Shown piece by piece: positions 18,873 through 28,229 of a stretch of 64,000 bases of DNA. Each line of letters begins with the position of its first letter. The first letter of the stretch is position 1. Source of the DNA: Bradyrhizobium xenonodulans (GTDB lineage: Bacteria > Pseudomonadota > Alphaproteobacteria > Rhizobiales > Xanthobacteraceae); assembly GCF_027594865.1 (NCBI RefSeq), contig NZ_CP089391.1, positions 7,098,501 to 7,162,500 of the forward strand, given 5' to 3'. The translations under genes were made by a program, and so were the position numbers. The notes beneath the pieces are model-generated. The model had not been told where the DNA came from, ran no database searches, and worked only from the letters and a program-made list of their open reading frames with translations.

Positions 18873-19030
18873 TCAAGTTAGGTGGCGTTTGGGTGCAACC
18901 CCACGATCGGCAGCTGTATAGCTTCAGAACCATCGTATCGGGCTTTGAACGACGTGGGTCGGCTCCAAGCGGACGAGTCCCCTTCTGCATTTCGGGCAAT
19001 ATGAAACGTTTTCCTTTCGCGGGCGTCTAC

Positions 19031-19804
19031 CTACCTGCCGTCCTGAACATCGTCGACGCGGACGCAGGTGCCGGTCACGAAGTCGGATGACGGCGAGACC
19101 AGGAACAGCAAAGTGCTGTCGAGTTGCGCCGGGTTGCCGATGCGCGGCCGTGGAAATCCCTTCGTGATGTCACCCACGCGTTGCAGCATGCCATCCATCA
19201 TTTCAGATGAAAACGCACCCGGCGCGATCGCGTTGACATTGATGTTGAATTTCGCCCATTCGACCGCGAGCGCCTCGCTCATTCGCACGACGGCGGCCTT
19301 GCTGATCGAATAAAGCGCAGCCCCGTTGCCGCCATAAGCATAGGCCGACGACGACGCGATGTTGACAATGCGGCCCGGAAGTTTTGCGGCGATCAATCGC
19401 CGTGCGACCTCGCAGGACAATACGTAGGGCGCTCGAACATTCGTGTCTAGCACGCGATCAATCAAGTCTATCGACATCTTGGTCGCGCGCTGCGCGTCTG
19501 GAATACCCGCATTGTTAACAAGGATTGTCACTGGACCGAGTTGGCGCTCTGCTTCCGCGACAACCTTGGTCAGCTGATCGGCATCCGTCACATCGAGTTG
19601 CAGCGGTATGGCCTTGCCACCAGCCACGCTAATCTCGGCCGCGATGCTCTCGAGTCTCTCGAGCCGCCGTGCCGTCAATGCCACTTGTGCCCCGCATCGT
19701 GCGAGCGCCTTGGCAAACCTCACACCAAGCCCCGACGATGCTCCGGTCACCAGCGCGGTCTGCCCCTTCAAATCGATGGAAAAATTCGGCAGCGGGAAAT
19801 CCAT
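19031..19804 (-). CDS. SDR-family oxidoreductase in the acyl-CoA/transport block
   Basis: A 257-residue classical SDR. TGASSGLGVRFAKAL is the cofactor motif, ALTARRLERLE follows the second strand and carries the arginines expected of an NADP-preferring enzyme, LVNNAGIPDAQRA is the NAG motif, and SSSAYAYGGNGAALYSISKA supplies Ser, Tyr and Lys. The C-terminus ends DFVTGTCVRVDDVQDGR. The start is either ATG 19804 (chosen; MDFPLPNFSID) or GTG 19813. It lies between the binding protein gene (start 21143) and debris of two permease genes, where an intact operon would carry permeases. Downstream is acyl-CoA ligase copy 2. A truncated copy of its C-terminus plus 3' flank at 12120-12515 shows that this gene was part of a duplicated block. 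Substrate unknown; a hydroxyacyl-CoA is plausible. Confidence 0.92.
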   Translation of the reverse strand: MDFPLPNFSIDLKGQTALVTGASSGLGVRFAKALARCGAQVALTARRLERLESIAAEISVAGGKAIPLQLDVTDADQLTKVVAEAERQLGPVTILVNNAGIPDAQRATKMSIDLIDRVLDTNVRAPYVLSCEVARRLIAAKLPGRIVNIASSSAYAYGGNGAALYSISKAAVVRMSEALAVEWAKFNINVNAIAPGAFSSEMMDGMLQRVGDITKGFPRPRIGNPAQLDSTLLFLVSPSSDFVTGTCVRVDDVQDGR

Positions 19805-20093
19805 GGTGCTCACTTTCTTTTATGACGTCGGGTAATTGGGATCGTATGCACTCAGACTTGAATCGATGGCCTCACCAAGCGTAACGCAAATGTACAGCAC
19901 CATCGAGTAGACAACCGTCGGGCGACATTAATCCGCGAACATCTTGATCGGTGACTATTGTGGAGTTTGGGCGGAGAAGCTCTGTGCAAACTCCTGACAT
20001 CGCCTTCATGCCGCTGGAGACTTCTCACTCATTCTCCGAGGGAGACGGCGAGGATAACGAAAGTCCCCGCCACCACCATCTCTTCGTTGAGCC

Positions 20094-21143
20094 TTACTTC
20101 GAGAGCCAGGCCGTAAAGCGCTGACGGAGTTCATCGCCCTTCTCACTCCAAAAACTTGAGCCGATCCGCAGAGCATTACCCATATGGTTATTCGGAAGGT
20201 GAGGCTGAACCGCCGGATCAACGAGCGCGATCGTATCCTTGTTGGTCGGGCCATAAGCGGTATTGTTTACCACGTCGGCTTGCGCCTGAGGCGAACTTGC
20301 AAAGGCGATGAACCTGTACGCGTTATCCAATCTCGGCGTGCCTTTGGGAATTATCCAACCGTTCCCATTCAATACCGCGGCGTCCCACATGATCTCAAAG
20401 TGCTTGCCGGAGTTCTTGACCGCATCATAGACTCGGCCGTGCCAGGCGTCAGTCATGACGACCTGACCATCGGCGAGAAGCTGCATCGGCTGTGCGCCAG
20501 CCGTCCACCAGACGATGTCCTTCTTGATCGTGTCGAGCTTTTTGAAAGCGCGATCAATTCCCTCTGGCGTGTTGAGCACCTTATAGACATCTTTGGGGGG
20601 CACGCCGTCGGCGATCAATGCCCATTCGACGGGGGCACTCTTGTATAAACCCCTCTTGCCGGGGAATTTCTTCAGATCGAAAAAATCGGCAATCGTTTTT
20701 GGGCCATTCGGAAGCTTATCCCTATCATAGACAACGATCGTGGTAGAGTCGACGATTGGGACCCCACACTCTGTGTAGTCGCCCTCGAACTTGGTCCGAT
20801 CAAGGCCGAGCCTCTTCCAGTCGATCGTCTCAATGGTCCCCTCAGCACACAATTGCTGGACTTGCGCTTCGCTGGCGTAGACCACGTCCCAGCTCACGGT
20901 CTTGGTTTCGACCATGGCGCGAATCTTGGCGTTGCTGTAGTCGTACTCGGCTTCCGTGATCTTGATCCCGCTCGTCTTCGAGAATGGATCGAAGATGACT
21001 TTGCGCAGGACCTGCTGGAAGGACCCGCCCCCAGCGGTGACCGTGAGCTGTTCGTCTGCAAGGGCGGGCGTTGTTGCTGCGAACACGCCCGCCGTCAGGC
21101 CGATGACGGCCACGCCGCTCGCGATCATCAGTGACGTTCTCAT
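20094..21143 (-). CDS. PotD-like ABC solute-binding protein (block B)
   Basis: A 349-residue periplasmic binding protein of the extracellular solute-binding family that includes PotD-like proteins. Residues 1-29 form a Sec signal peptide ending TTPALA. The mature part begins DEQLTVTAGGGSFQQVLRKV, and IKITEAEYDYSNAKIRAMVE and KTIADFFDLKKFPGKRGL are family landmarks. The first 89 residues and the upstream DNA are almost identical to the copy at 52730-53788, but from VVYA onward the two diverge to the level of ordinary paralogs, suggesting different ligands. The gene is 93 bases downstream of its ATPase. Its permeases are represented only by remnants at 18050-18738, so this importer may depend on the permeases of the 50.5-55 kb operon or be dying. 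Confidence 0.93.
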   Translation of the reverse strand: MRTSLMIASGVAVIGLTAGVFAATTPALADEQLTVTAGGGSFQQVLRKVIFDPFSKTSGIKITEAEYDYSNAKIRAMVETKTVSWDVVYASEAQVQQLCAEGTIETIDWKRLGLDRTKFEGDYTECGVPIVDSTTIVVYDRDKLPNGPKTIADFFDLKKFPGKRGLYKSAPVEWALIADGVPPKDVYKVLNTPEGIDRAFKKLDTIKKDIVWWTAGAQPMQLLADGQVVMTDAWHGRVYDAVKNSGKHFEIMWDAAVLNGNGWIIPKGTPRLDNAYRFIAFASSPQAQADVVNNTAYGPTNKDTIALVDPAVQPHLPNNHMGNALRIGSSFWSEKGDELRQRFTAWLSK

Positions 21144-22574
21144 CGTCTACTCTCTCCCTCTATGCCACCCCCTGGATGAAGGCAGCGCTGCCGAAGTCCC
21201 AGCCGAGCCCTATTCAGGCAAAGCCCTGGTCGTCCCTCATGACGCATCGAGCGCCCGACAATCCTCAGTTTTCCAGCCGATGGTGATCAGCGCGCCGGGC
21301 TCGACCTGCACCGTTCCTTCCGAATTCGGCAGCTTCACCACAAAGTCGTCATGGCCGCAGACCGAAACCCGGCTGCGCACGTGGTCGCCCAGATAGATCA
21401 CTTCCGCCACCTGTGCGCTGAAGACATTGGGCAGCGAGCCTGGCGCCGGGTTCAACTTCACCCGCTCCGGCCGCAACGACAGCACCGTCGACCGGCCAAC
21501 CGCGTCGACATTGACAGCCAGCGCATGCACATTGCCGGCGCCCGGAATCTCTACCTGGCAACTCGCGCCATTCATTGCCACGACCTTGCCGTGCAGCCGG
21601 TTGTTCTCACCGATGAACTGGGCGACGAAAGCGTTCTGCGGCCGCTCGTAGAGTTCAGCTGGCGCGGCGAGCTGCTGGATGACCCCATCGTTGAACACCG
21701 CGATCCGGTCCGACATGGTCAACGCCTCGCCCTGATCATGCGTGACATAGACCACGGTGACGCCAAGATCCTCGTGGATATGCTTGATCTCGAGTTGCAT
21801 GTGCTCGCGCAATTGCTTGTCCAGCGCGCCGAGCGGCTCGTCCATCAGGACGAGCTTGGGATCGAATACGAGCGCGCGGGCCAGCGCGACGCGCTGCTGC
21901 TGGCCGCCGGAAAGCTGGCCAGGCCGGCGCCCGCCATAGGCTCCGAGACGAACCATGTCGAGCGCCCGCTTGATCTTCGCCTCTCTCTCCAGCTTCCCAA
22001 GCTTGCGAACCTTAAGTGGGAAGGCGAGGTTCTCCTCGACGGTCATATGCGGAAACAGCGCGTAGTTCTGAAACACCATGCCGATGTCGCGCTTGTGCGG
22101 CGGCATATTTTCGATCGAGCGCCCCCCCAGCAGGATCGAGCCATGGGTGGGCGCCTCGAAGCCGGCAAGCATCATGAGGGTTGTGGTTTTGCCGGAGCCC
22201 GACGGCCCCAGCATCGTCAGAAACTCACCCCTGGCGATGTCCAGGTTGAGATTCTTAACGACCAGCGTGTCGCCGTCGTAGGTCTTCTGAACGCCAGAAA
22301 ACTCCACAAAGGCATTGTTCGTGCCCGGCATCGACTCTCGTCCCTCCCCCGCGGGCGTTAGCGCCCCCGCTCGTGCGGCGTCCGTCGAAGACCAGACCGC
22401 GATCTTCTTGACCGACTGCATCAGTTGCGTGCCCGGCCAGGATCGCAGCGATACAGGCGCCTGCGGTTGGCTCACTGTTTCCCCACCTTCCTATTTTGAC
22501 TCCGCCGCCGTATGCCAGCAGAGGCTTTCTCACAAAAACATGTATCCACTCTCAGCGCTGGTTTTCATCGATAT
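20875..22574. repeat. 1.7-kb near-identical direct repeat, copy 1
   Basis: Collinear with 53520-55219 at a constant offset of 32,645 bases, so there is not one indel in 1,700 bases. I count roughly 20 mismatches by eye. It covers the first quarter of the binding-protein gene, the 93-base spacer, the whole ATPase gene and about 240 bases upstream. Similarity ends abruptly on both sides. Confidence 0.95.
21237..22331 (-). CDS. ABC transporter ATP-binding protein, PotA-like (block B)
   Basis: A 364-residue nucleotide-binding subunit. Walker A is [17 protein letters not shown], the Q-loop lies in [13 protein letters not shown], the ABC signature is [15 protein letters not shown] and Walker B is [12 protein letters not shown]. 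The H-loop is in [13 protein letters not shown]. The C-terminal third is a TOBE regulatory domain ([20 protein letters not shown]). ATG 22331 is chosen because the truncated copy at 14030-14335 is conserved only from this codon and because GGGGGAGGG lies upstream; a longer frame from GTG 22475 exists. The protein differs from the copy at 53882-54976 by a single residue (Thr against Ala in FPHMxVEEN). It energises import together with two permeases, which in this locus are only remnants. Confidence 0.95.
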   Translation of the reverse strand: MPGTNNAFVEFSGVQKTYDGDTLVVKNLNLDIARGEFLTMLGPSGSGKTTTLMMLAGFEAPTHGSILLGGRSIENMPPHKRDIGMVFQNYALFPHMTVEENLAFPLKVRKLGKLEREAKIKRALDMVRLGAYGGRRPGQLSGGQQQRVALARALVFDPKLVLMDEPLGALDKQLREHMQLEIKHIHEDLGVTVVYVTHDQGEALTMSDRIAVFNDGVIQQLAAPAELYERPQNAFVAQFIGENNRLHGKVVAMNGASCQVEIPGAGNVHALAVNVDAVGRSTVLSLRPERVKLNPAPGSLPNVFSAQVAEVIYLGDHVRSRVSVCGHDDFVVKLPNSEGTVQVEPGALITIGWKTEDCRALDAS

Positions 22575-23429
22575 GGGCGGCCGGACGGTCGAAATTCTTC
22601 AAAATTCCATCGACCCAGAGGTTTATGTCGCTACACTTTAGAACTAAGCGCGCGCAACTGCTCGCGCAGATCATCACGTTGTTGACAAAGCAGTGGTACT
22701 TCCAGCTGACACAGTGGGCGATCGGTGTTGGCGGACGAGCTTCAAACCTGAGCACCTCAGGCGCGCAAGTCTCGTTGGCCGCCATAACGGCTCCTTGAGC
22801 CTTCTGTCTCATGTCCGTTGTGGCGGAGTAAGGACGCAACGCGGTCATCGTCTGCATGTTTGATCGATATGGTATTGTTTCGATAGACCAGATTTCATCC
22901 ACGCGCCTTCTCTTGGCCGTGACGTCGTTCCAGTTTGAAGTGACATCGGCGACAATCGAGCCGTGCTAACCAGCTGCATGGTTCGTTGTGCGCGTTTTGA
23001 AGGGTGACACGCTGCAGGCACCCCGCCGGACCTGTGACAGAGCATCTTCTATCTGCTCCACGCAACAAAGATGGTGCGTTTTGCAGTCGGTGGCCGGCGA
23101 GGACAGGATCGGAACTTCAATCGCGAACCCTTGAAAACTAGGACCAAGAATTCACAGAGGGGCCAGGCGATTCGCTATCGATTGTGGAGCGCTGGATCAA
23201 AGTTCATTGCGTTCCGCTCTGAAGCAAGCTCGTGTGGCCCTGCTGCCAGCTGCAAACCAGCGAAGCTTACGGAGGTCTGGCGACTCCTCGGTTACGACGC
23301 CGGTTGACTATGAGTAGGATCATTGCTCGAGCTTGCGGGTCCGGCTTGGCGCCAAGGGATACTTCCGCATGGGTCAGCTGTAGTCGACCCATTGTCTCAG
23401 GGCTTTTGGACTTAGCTCAGCGACCTGCA
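22575..23429. other. Gene-poor stretch upstream of block B
   Basis: About 850 bases with only short unsupported frames. It should include the promoter of the block B ATPase gene, part of which lies inside the repeated tract. I recognise no relic here. Confidence 0.35.
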
Positions 23430-23690
23430 GCCGGCCGAGGAAGATGAGGGGATATCCGGCCGAACTGGATCGACCCGTACCAACGTAGGACAAAGAGGGG
23501 AATGGGGGCTTGCGGAGCGATGTCCTTGAGTACCACCTTGACCCTCGTGCCTATCGACACTATGGCCGGATCTGCATCGACCACATTGGTCAACATGATC
23601 GGCCCTACGGTGAGGGCTACATAGGGCGAGCACATAGGGTGCGTTCCCCATGCGGTTTACAGAAAAGGAATAAATAAGAGATTGACACTG
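23430..23690 (-). pseudogene. DUF35 OB-fold protein remnant
   Basis: On the minus strand one frame reads GPIMLTNVVDADPAIVSIGT and VKVVLKDIAPQAPIPLFVLR, and a neighbouring frame reads MGNAPYVLA. These match the OB-fold half of the intact DUF35 protein (43863-44243), with a frameshift between them. The zinc-ribbon half is missing. This is a third copy of that gene, after the intact one and the inverted fragment at 32996-33270. Confidence 0.85.
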
Positions 23691-24053
23691 CTGTCTTCAA
23701 CGCGTCCGGAGCCGTCCGTTTCGCAACTGCGGTTTGGTGCAATGACGTAATAGTTACAAGTTTGCCGAGTGCCGACTCTGGGAGGTACTTCATCGTCCAC
23801 GACTCGGCTTCACGTCTGCCGCACGTAAAGACATTTGAGACCCCTCTGTGGTCACTCAGCTGTCTTCCGGAGAACTTCAAGGCGCGACCTTCTATGCGAT
23901 CGATTTCCCTGAGAGACTTCTGCGGAACGCCATAGAACATCGCAGGTTTCCGGCGTGATATGCCGAAATACGGTCGTTTCCTCTGCCCCCGGGGCGGTAA
24001 ATCTTCGCGGACACCTCATTGACGGACGCGGAATGAACCGCGGGGAGCGCCGC
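23691..24053. other. Upstream region of the amidase
   Basis: About 360 bases between divergent relic and amidase. No clear promoter boxes or operator were found. Confidence 0.3.
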
Positions 24054-25457
24054 ATGACCAATGATTTGACGCAGCAAACAGCGGCGGGACTTTCCGAACT
24101 CTATCGCAACGGAAAGGCCTCCCCGGTCGAGGCGTTAGAGGCCGTGCTCACACGGACCACGCGGCTCAATCCTACTATCAACTGTTTTAGCCATGTAGAC
24201 GAGGACGGCGCACTGAAGGCTGCGCGAGCATCAGAGCTAAGATGGAAAAAGGGCGCTCCGCTTTCGGAGTTGGACGGTGTTCCGGTCTCGGTCAAGGAAC
24301 TCGTGCGCGTGAAGGGCTGGGCCGCAAGAATGGGCAGCAAGCTCACCGATACGGCGCCGGTCGAGGAAGATGCTCCGGCAGTCGCTCGGTTGCGGGAAGC
24401 TGGGGCGGTCGTGTTCGCTCATAACACCAGCCCGGAATACGGACACAAGGGAGTCACAGACTCGCTCCTGAATGGCATCACGCGCAATCCGTGGAGGCTC
24501 GATCGAACGCCGGGCGGCTCGTCTGGCGGCGCCGGTGCTGCGGTCGCCGCTGGGCTTGGTCCGATCGCCATCGGTACTGACGGCGGCGGCTCAGTGCGTT
24601 GCCCATCGAGCTTCAGTGGGCTTGTCGGGCTCAAGCCGACGTTCGGCCGGGTGCCCGCTTGGCCCCCCTCGATGACCGGCGATCTCGCCAACACTGGACC
24701 GATGACCCGCACCGCGCAAGATTGTGCGTTGACGATGAACGTGATCGTCCAGCCCGATCAGCGCGACGCATATGCGCTGCCCGATGACGGAATGGACTAC
24801 GTTCGTGCGCTCACGGGTGATTTGAAGGCGCTCAAGATCGGTTTTGTGCTACGCTTCGGCGATCATCCGCTCGATCCCGAGGTCGCTGCCTCCGTCGCCC
24901 GCGCGGCTAAGGAATTCGCAAGACTCGGCTGTGAGGTCGAGGAAGTGCAGGCTCCCTTTCCGTATGCCGAGGCCGGGCGCGCCTTCACGGTGCACTGGTG
25001 CTCTGCCCTGCAGCGCCTCTTACAACTGTTTCCACAAGCGCGACACGGAGAGTTCGATCCCAACCTGCTCACCTGGGCCGAGGAGGGCAAGCGCTTCACT
25101 GTTCAGGACGTTGTCGACGCGCAAGTCACGCGGCGCGAGCTTGCGATCGCATGGAACTTGTTTTTTGCAAAGTATGATCTGCTACTGTCGCCGACGGTGG
25201 CAGTGGCGCCGTTTGCGGCAGGCCAGAACGATCCGCCTGGCGAGGATGGCAAGCCCAATACGAGGTGGGCACCCTATACGGCGCAGTTCAACATGAGCCG
25301 TCACCCCGCCGTGTCGGTGCCATGCGGACTGAACAGCGAGGGCCTTCCCATCGGCCTGCAGATTGCGTCTGGCCACTATCGCGACGCGCTCGTCCTGCGC
25401 GCCACAGCGAGCTACGCCGAAATTAATCCGATTGTCTTCCCGTCGCTGTCAGCCTGA
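24054..25457 (+). CDS. Amidase, amidase-signature family
   Basis: A 467-residue amidase that hydrolyses a carboxamide to an acid and ammonia or an amine. The catalytic Lys-cisSer-Ser triad is visible: lysine in VSVKELVRVKG near residue 82, the cis-serine in RTPGGSSGGAGAA, and the nucleophilic serine in IGTDGGGSVRCPSSFSGLVG near residue 181. The C-terminal HPAVSVPCGLNSEGLPIGLQ is typical of the family. ATG 24054 (MTNDLTQQTAAGL) follows GGGGAG; in-frame codons upstream add a sequence without family similarity. It is a lone plus-strand gene. No membrane segment or signal peptide is seen, so it is cytoplasmic. Substrate specificity in this family cannot be read from sequence; glutaminyl-tRNA amidotransferase function is unlikely because GatB and GatC are absent. 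Confidence 0.93.
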   Translation: MTNDLTQQTAAGLSELYRNGKASPVEALEAVLTRTTRLNPTINCFSHVDEDGALKAARASELRWKKGAPLSELDGVPVSVKELVRVKGWAARMGSKLTDTAPVEEDAPAVARLREAGAVVFAHNTSPEYGHKGVTDSLLNGITRNPWRLDRTPGGSSGGAGAAVAAGLGPIAIGTDGGGSVRCPSSFSGLVGLKPTFGRVPAWPPSMTGDLANTGPMTRTAQDCALTMNVIVQPDQRDAYALPDDGMDYVRALTGDLKALKIGFVLRFGDHPLDPEVAASVARAAKEFARLGCEVEEVQAPFPYAEAGRAFTVHWCSALQRLLQLFPQARHGEFDPNLLTWAEEGKRFTVQDVVDAQVTRRELAIAWNLFFAKYDLLLSPTVAVAPFAAGQNDPPGEDGKPNTRWAPYTAQFNMSRHPAVSVPCGLNSEGLPIGLQIASGHYRDALVLRATASYAEINPIVFPSLSA

Positions 25458-26092
25458 ACCGCTAAACTATCACGAGCGGTTGCGCGACGCAGTCGGCCGC
25501 TTTTCCTGCAGCCGTGGCAACGCACCGCTTGCTTTAGCGAATGCGGCGCGAGGTCGTGGATCACGCTAGCCGGGTGCGCATCATGCACTCAGCGTCGGTA
25601 CATGCAACTAAATTTACCCCTGCGCGCCGCCTTATCGCGTTCGGTCGCCATTCTGAGATGTGGCCCTAGGTATTGGGGGCCGAGGGTCGGCGACGATGGA
25701 GTTACGACGAGCAGGTTCGTCTGGTCAAGGAGACCTTGCAAGCTGGTGAGACAGTCGGTGTCCTTGCACGCTGGTGGACCGCCCCCGCCCGAGCCGTTGA
25801 GGGGCAGCGGGCACGCGACGGCGACTAGACTAGTGGATCCGCGAAAAATTGTGAAAGCGTCTGTTCTCGTAAGTGATCCGCTTGTCGTCTGACGGCGGTG
25901 CCCCTCCATCCTAATTTTCGCGGGTTTGACGTGGAGCCGTCGAAATACAGTTCGAGTGTGCTTATCCATCGTCCCCATGGCCATTCTGGTTCGTATCGGC
26001 AGCGGACCGAGAGTTCGCCGCGCGGCGAAGTCGGACGTCTGCGTGATGTACTTGCGCATCGTTGGCTCTCGCGGCAGCCCTGTGCTGACTTT
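25458..26092. other. Spacer between convergent amidase and peptide importer genes
   Basis: Apart from a short IS66-type remnant (25693-25790), this 630-base stretch has no recognisable gene. Confidence 0.35.
25693..25790 (+). mobile_element. Possible IS66-type tnpA N-terminal remnant
   Basis: A plus-strand frame reads GRRRWSYDEQVRLVKETLQA and GETVGVLARWW. This resembles the helix-turn-helix start of IS66 accessory proteins (RRRWS-EEK--IV-ESL-PGA-V-EVARRHG). Nothing else of the element is nearby. Short match, so tentative. Confidence 0.45.
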
Positions 26093-26113
26093 AAGTGGTT
26101 GCGAGAACCACTT
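26093..26113 (-). terminator. Terminator hairpin of the peptide importer operon
   Basis: Perfect 8-base inverted repeat AAGTGGTT / AACCACTT with a 5-base loop, about 10 bases past the stop codon of the last gene (26123). The tail on the minus strand (AAAGTC) is not T-rich, so it may act as an mRNA-stabilising hairpin rather than a full intrinsic terminator. Confidence 0.55.
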
Positions 26114-26122
26114 TAGCTGCCA

Positions 26123-27139
26123 TCACTTGAAAAGATGGCATGCGACCATACCGCGCCCCTCGGAACGCAGTTCCGGGACCATTTCGCTGCAGATCGGCAT
26201 TGCGTGCGGACAGCGCGGATGGAAGCGACAGCCCGGCGGTGGACGCTGGGCGCTCGGCACCTCGCCCTGGATCGTCTGGTGGCTACGCCTCGCCTCAATG
26301 ACAGGGTTTGGCACCGGAATAGCCGCCATCAGCGCCTTGGTATAGGGATGCTTCGGGTTCGCATAGAGCTCGTCACGTGTTGATATCTCGACGATTGTCC
26401 CGAGATACATCACGGCAATGCGCTGACTAACATGCCGCACTACCGCGAGATCGTGCGCGATGAAGATCGTGGAGATGCCGAGCTTCTCCTGCAATTCCTG
26501 AAACAGGTTGACTACCTGGGCCTGGATCGACACGTCGAGCGCCGACACCGGCTCGTCGCAAATTAACAGACGCGGCTCAACTGCGAGCGCGCGGGCGATG
26601 CTGATGCGCTGCCGCTGACCACCGGAGAACTGATGCGGATAGCGGTCGATCATGTCACGCCGTAGCCCTACCATCTCGAGCAGTTCGGTCACGCGCGCGC
26701 GGCGCTCGACCCGGTTGCCATGTAGCTTATGGATCTCTAACGGCTCACCAATGATGTCGCCGATTGTCATGCGTGGATTGAGCGATCCGAACGGGTCCTG
26801 GTAGACCATTTGGATACGCCGGCGAATCGGTAGCATTTGGCGGCGGTTGTAGTTGGTGATATCGATGCTTTCGAATACGATCTTCCCAGAGGTGATTTGT
26901 AGCATCCGTAGGATAGCAAGGCCCGTGGTCGACTTCCCGCACCCGCTCTCGCCGACGAGCCCGAGCGTCTCGCTTCCATGCAACTGGAACGACACACCAT
27001 CGACCGCCTTGACTGAACCGATCTCGCGCTGGAGCAGCCCGCCATAGACTGGGAAGTGAACCTTGAGATCGCGCACGTCGAGAATGAGGTCGGATTTAAC
27101 CGCACTACTCGGTTGCTCACATGTCGACACATCAGACAT
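26123..27139 (-). CDS. dppF: Peptide ABC transporter ATP-binding protein DppF/OppF-like
   Basis: A 338-residue nucleotide-binding subunit of a peptide/nickel-type importer. It contains Walker A GESGCGKSTTGLAIL, the QDPFGSLNPRMTIGDIIGEP motif typical of OppF/DppF, signature FSGGQRQRISIARAL and Walker B LLICDEPVSALD. The C-terminal extension with GCRFHPRCPHAMPIC carries cysteines that in this family can form an iron-sulfur-type or zinc-binding cluster. ATG 27139 (MSDVSTC) is chosen: its first codons overlap the stop of the preceding dppD gene by 8 bases, a translational-coupling arrangement. It pairs with DppD to drive the two permeases encoded upstream. It is the last gene of the operon and is followed by a hairpin at 26093-26113. 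Confidence 0.93.
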   Translation of the reverse strand: MSDVSTCEQPSSAVKSDLILDVRDLKVHFPVYGGLLQREIGSVKAVDGVSFQLHGSETLGLVGESGCGKSTTGLAILRMLQITSGKIVFESIDITNYNRRQMLPIRRRIQMVYQDPFGSLNPRMTIGDIIGEPLEIHKLHGNRVERRARVTELLEMVGLRRDMIDRYPHQFSGGQRQRISIARALAVEPRLLICDEPVSALDVSIQAQVVNLFQELQEKLGISTIFIAHDLAVVRHVSQRIAVMYLGTIVEISTRDELYANPKHPYTKALMAAIPVPNPVIEARRSHQTIQGEVPSAQRPPPGCRFHPRCPHAMPICSEMVPELRSEGRGMVACHLFK

Positions 27140-28109
27140 GGGGCGCCACCCAACATGCATGCATATGCTTATCGTCAGCCGTCATCAACTTCGGCACGTC
27201 GCGCCGGCAACGATCGACCACCTCTCCGCAGCGCGGATTGAATGCGCAACCGGGCGGCAGTTCAGCGAGGTTTGGCGGCTGCCCTTTTATTGGGACTAGG
27301 CGCCGTCCGGCCTCCTGGTCCAGACGTGGGATCGACGCCATCAGGCCGCGCGTATAGGGATGCATCGGCCTGTCGTAGAGATCGAGCGCGCTCGCGGTCT
27401 CAATAATCTTGCCACCATACATCACGCAGACGCGGTCGGCGTAGCGCGCGACTGCGCCGAGGTCATGGGTTATCAACATCAGTGCCGATCCCGTTTCACG
27501 AGTTAGTTCCTTCAATAGCTCAAGGATCTGTGCCTGCACGGTCACGTCGAGTGCAGTAGTCGGCTCGTCCGCAATGATCAGCTTCGGCTGACACGAAAGC
27601 GCCATCGCGATCATGATACGCTGACGCATGCCACCGGAGAACTGATGCGGATGGTTATGGAGCCGACTGTGCGAATCGGGCATCCGCACCCGATCGAGCA
27701 GTTCCTTCGCCTTATGGTAGGCCTTTTGCCACGGAACGTGCCTGTGAAGATTAATCGGCTCGGCGAGCTGCAGACCGATAGTTAGCGAGGGGTTGAGCGA
27801 CGTCATCGGTTCCTGAAAAATCATTGCGATCCGATTACCGCGGATTTCCCGCATCTCGTTCTCGCTCAGCTTTGTCAGGTCGATGCCGTCGAATAGAATT
27901 TCGCCGCCGGTGATCCGGCCGGGCGGCTCGGGCACAAGCCTCAGGATCGATAGTGCGGTCAAGCTTTTGCCCGAGCCGCTCTCACCGACCATGGCGAGCG
28001 TCTCGCCGGGGTTGATGTCAAAGGAGACATCGTTGACGGCGGTGATCGCGCCGGGTCCGTCGCCAAACTTAGTGGTCAGGCGGCGAACTTGCAGAAGTGG
28101 CTTACTCAC
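27132..28109 (-). CDS. dppD: Peptide ABC transporter ATP-binding protein DppD/OppD-like
   Basis: A 325-residue ATPase. It contains Walker [16 protein letters not shown], the Q-loop in [17 protein letters not shown], signature [15 protein letters not shown], Walker [17 protein letters not shown], and the C-terminal [15 protein letters not shown] extension of the oligopeptide family. GTG 28109 ([11 protein letters not shown]) is the likely start because typical DppD proteins begin just before this strand; the frame is open further upstream only to TTG 28172. It lies between the binding-protein gene, 120 bases upstream, and dppF, which it overlaps. Together with DppF it would power uptake of short peptides or similar compounds. 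Confidence 0.92.
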   Translation of the reverse strand: MSKPLLQVRRLTTKFGDGPGAITAVNDVSFDINPGETLAMVGESGSGKSLTALSILRLVPEPPGRITGGEILFDGIDLTKLSENEMREIRGNRIAMIFQEPMTSLNPSLTIGLQLAEPINLHRHVPWQKAYHKAKELLDRVRMPDSHSRLHNHPHQFSGGMRQRIMIAMALSCQPKLIIADEPTTALDVTVQAQILELLKELTRETGSALMLITHDLGAVARYADRVCVMYGGKIIETASALDLYDRPMHPYTRGLMASIPRLDQEAGRRLVPIKGQPPNLAELPPGCAFNPRCGEVVDRCRRDVPKLMTADDKHMHACWVAPHV

Positions 28110-28229
28110 CGAAAGGCCTACTCCGAAAGTCTGTTGTGAGAGCTTCGCCGCGGAACGGCGGAATGTCACCAAGTCACAGCGGCGCCATCGCGCCGCCGCT
28201 ACTTTGCTTAAATGTGACCGGGCCTTAGC

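Noticed and set aside
19872..20009. 45-codon minus-strand frame between SDR and binding-protein genes
   Set aside because: Plausible length for a small protein but weak ribosome site, no family and no second copy to support it.
21351..22361. 336-codon plus-strand frames opposite both PotA-like ATPases (also 53996-55006)
   Set aside because: They are antisense shadows of high-GC coding sequence, have no family features, and are preserved only because the ATPase DNA is.
22332..22475. N-terminal extensions of the PotA-like ATPases from GTG 22475 and GTG 55120
   Set aside because: The extension is not conserved in the truncated third copy and has no family counterpart; identity between the two long copies only reflects the recent tract exchange.
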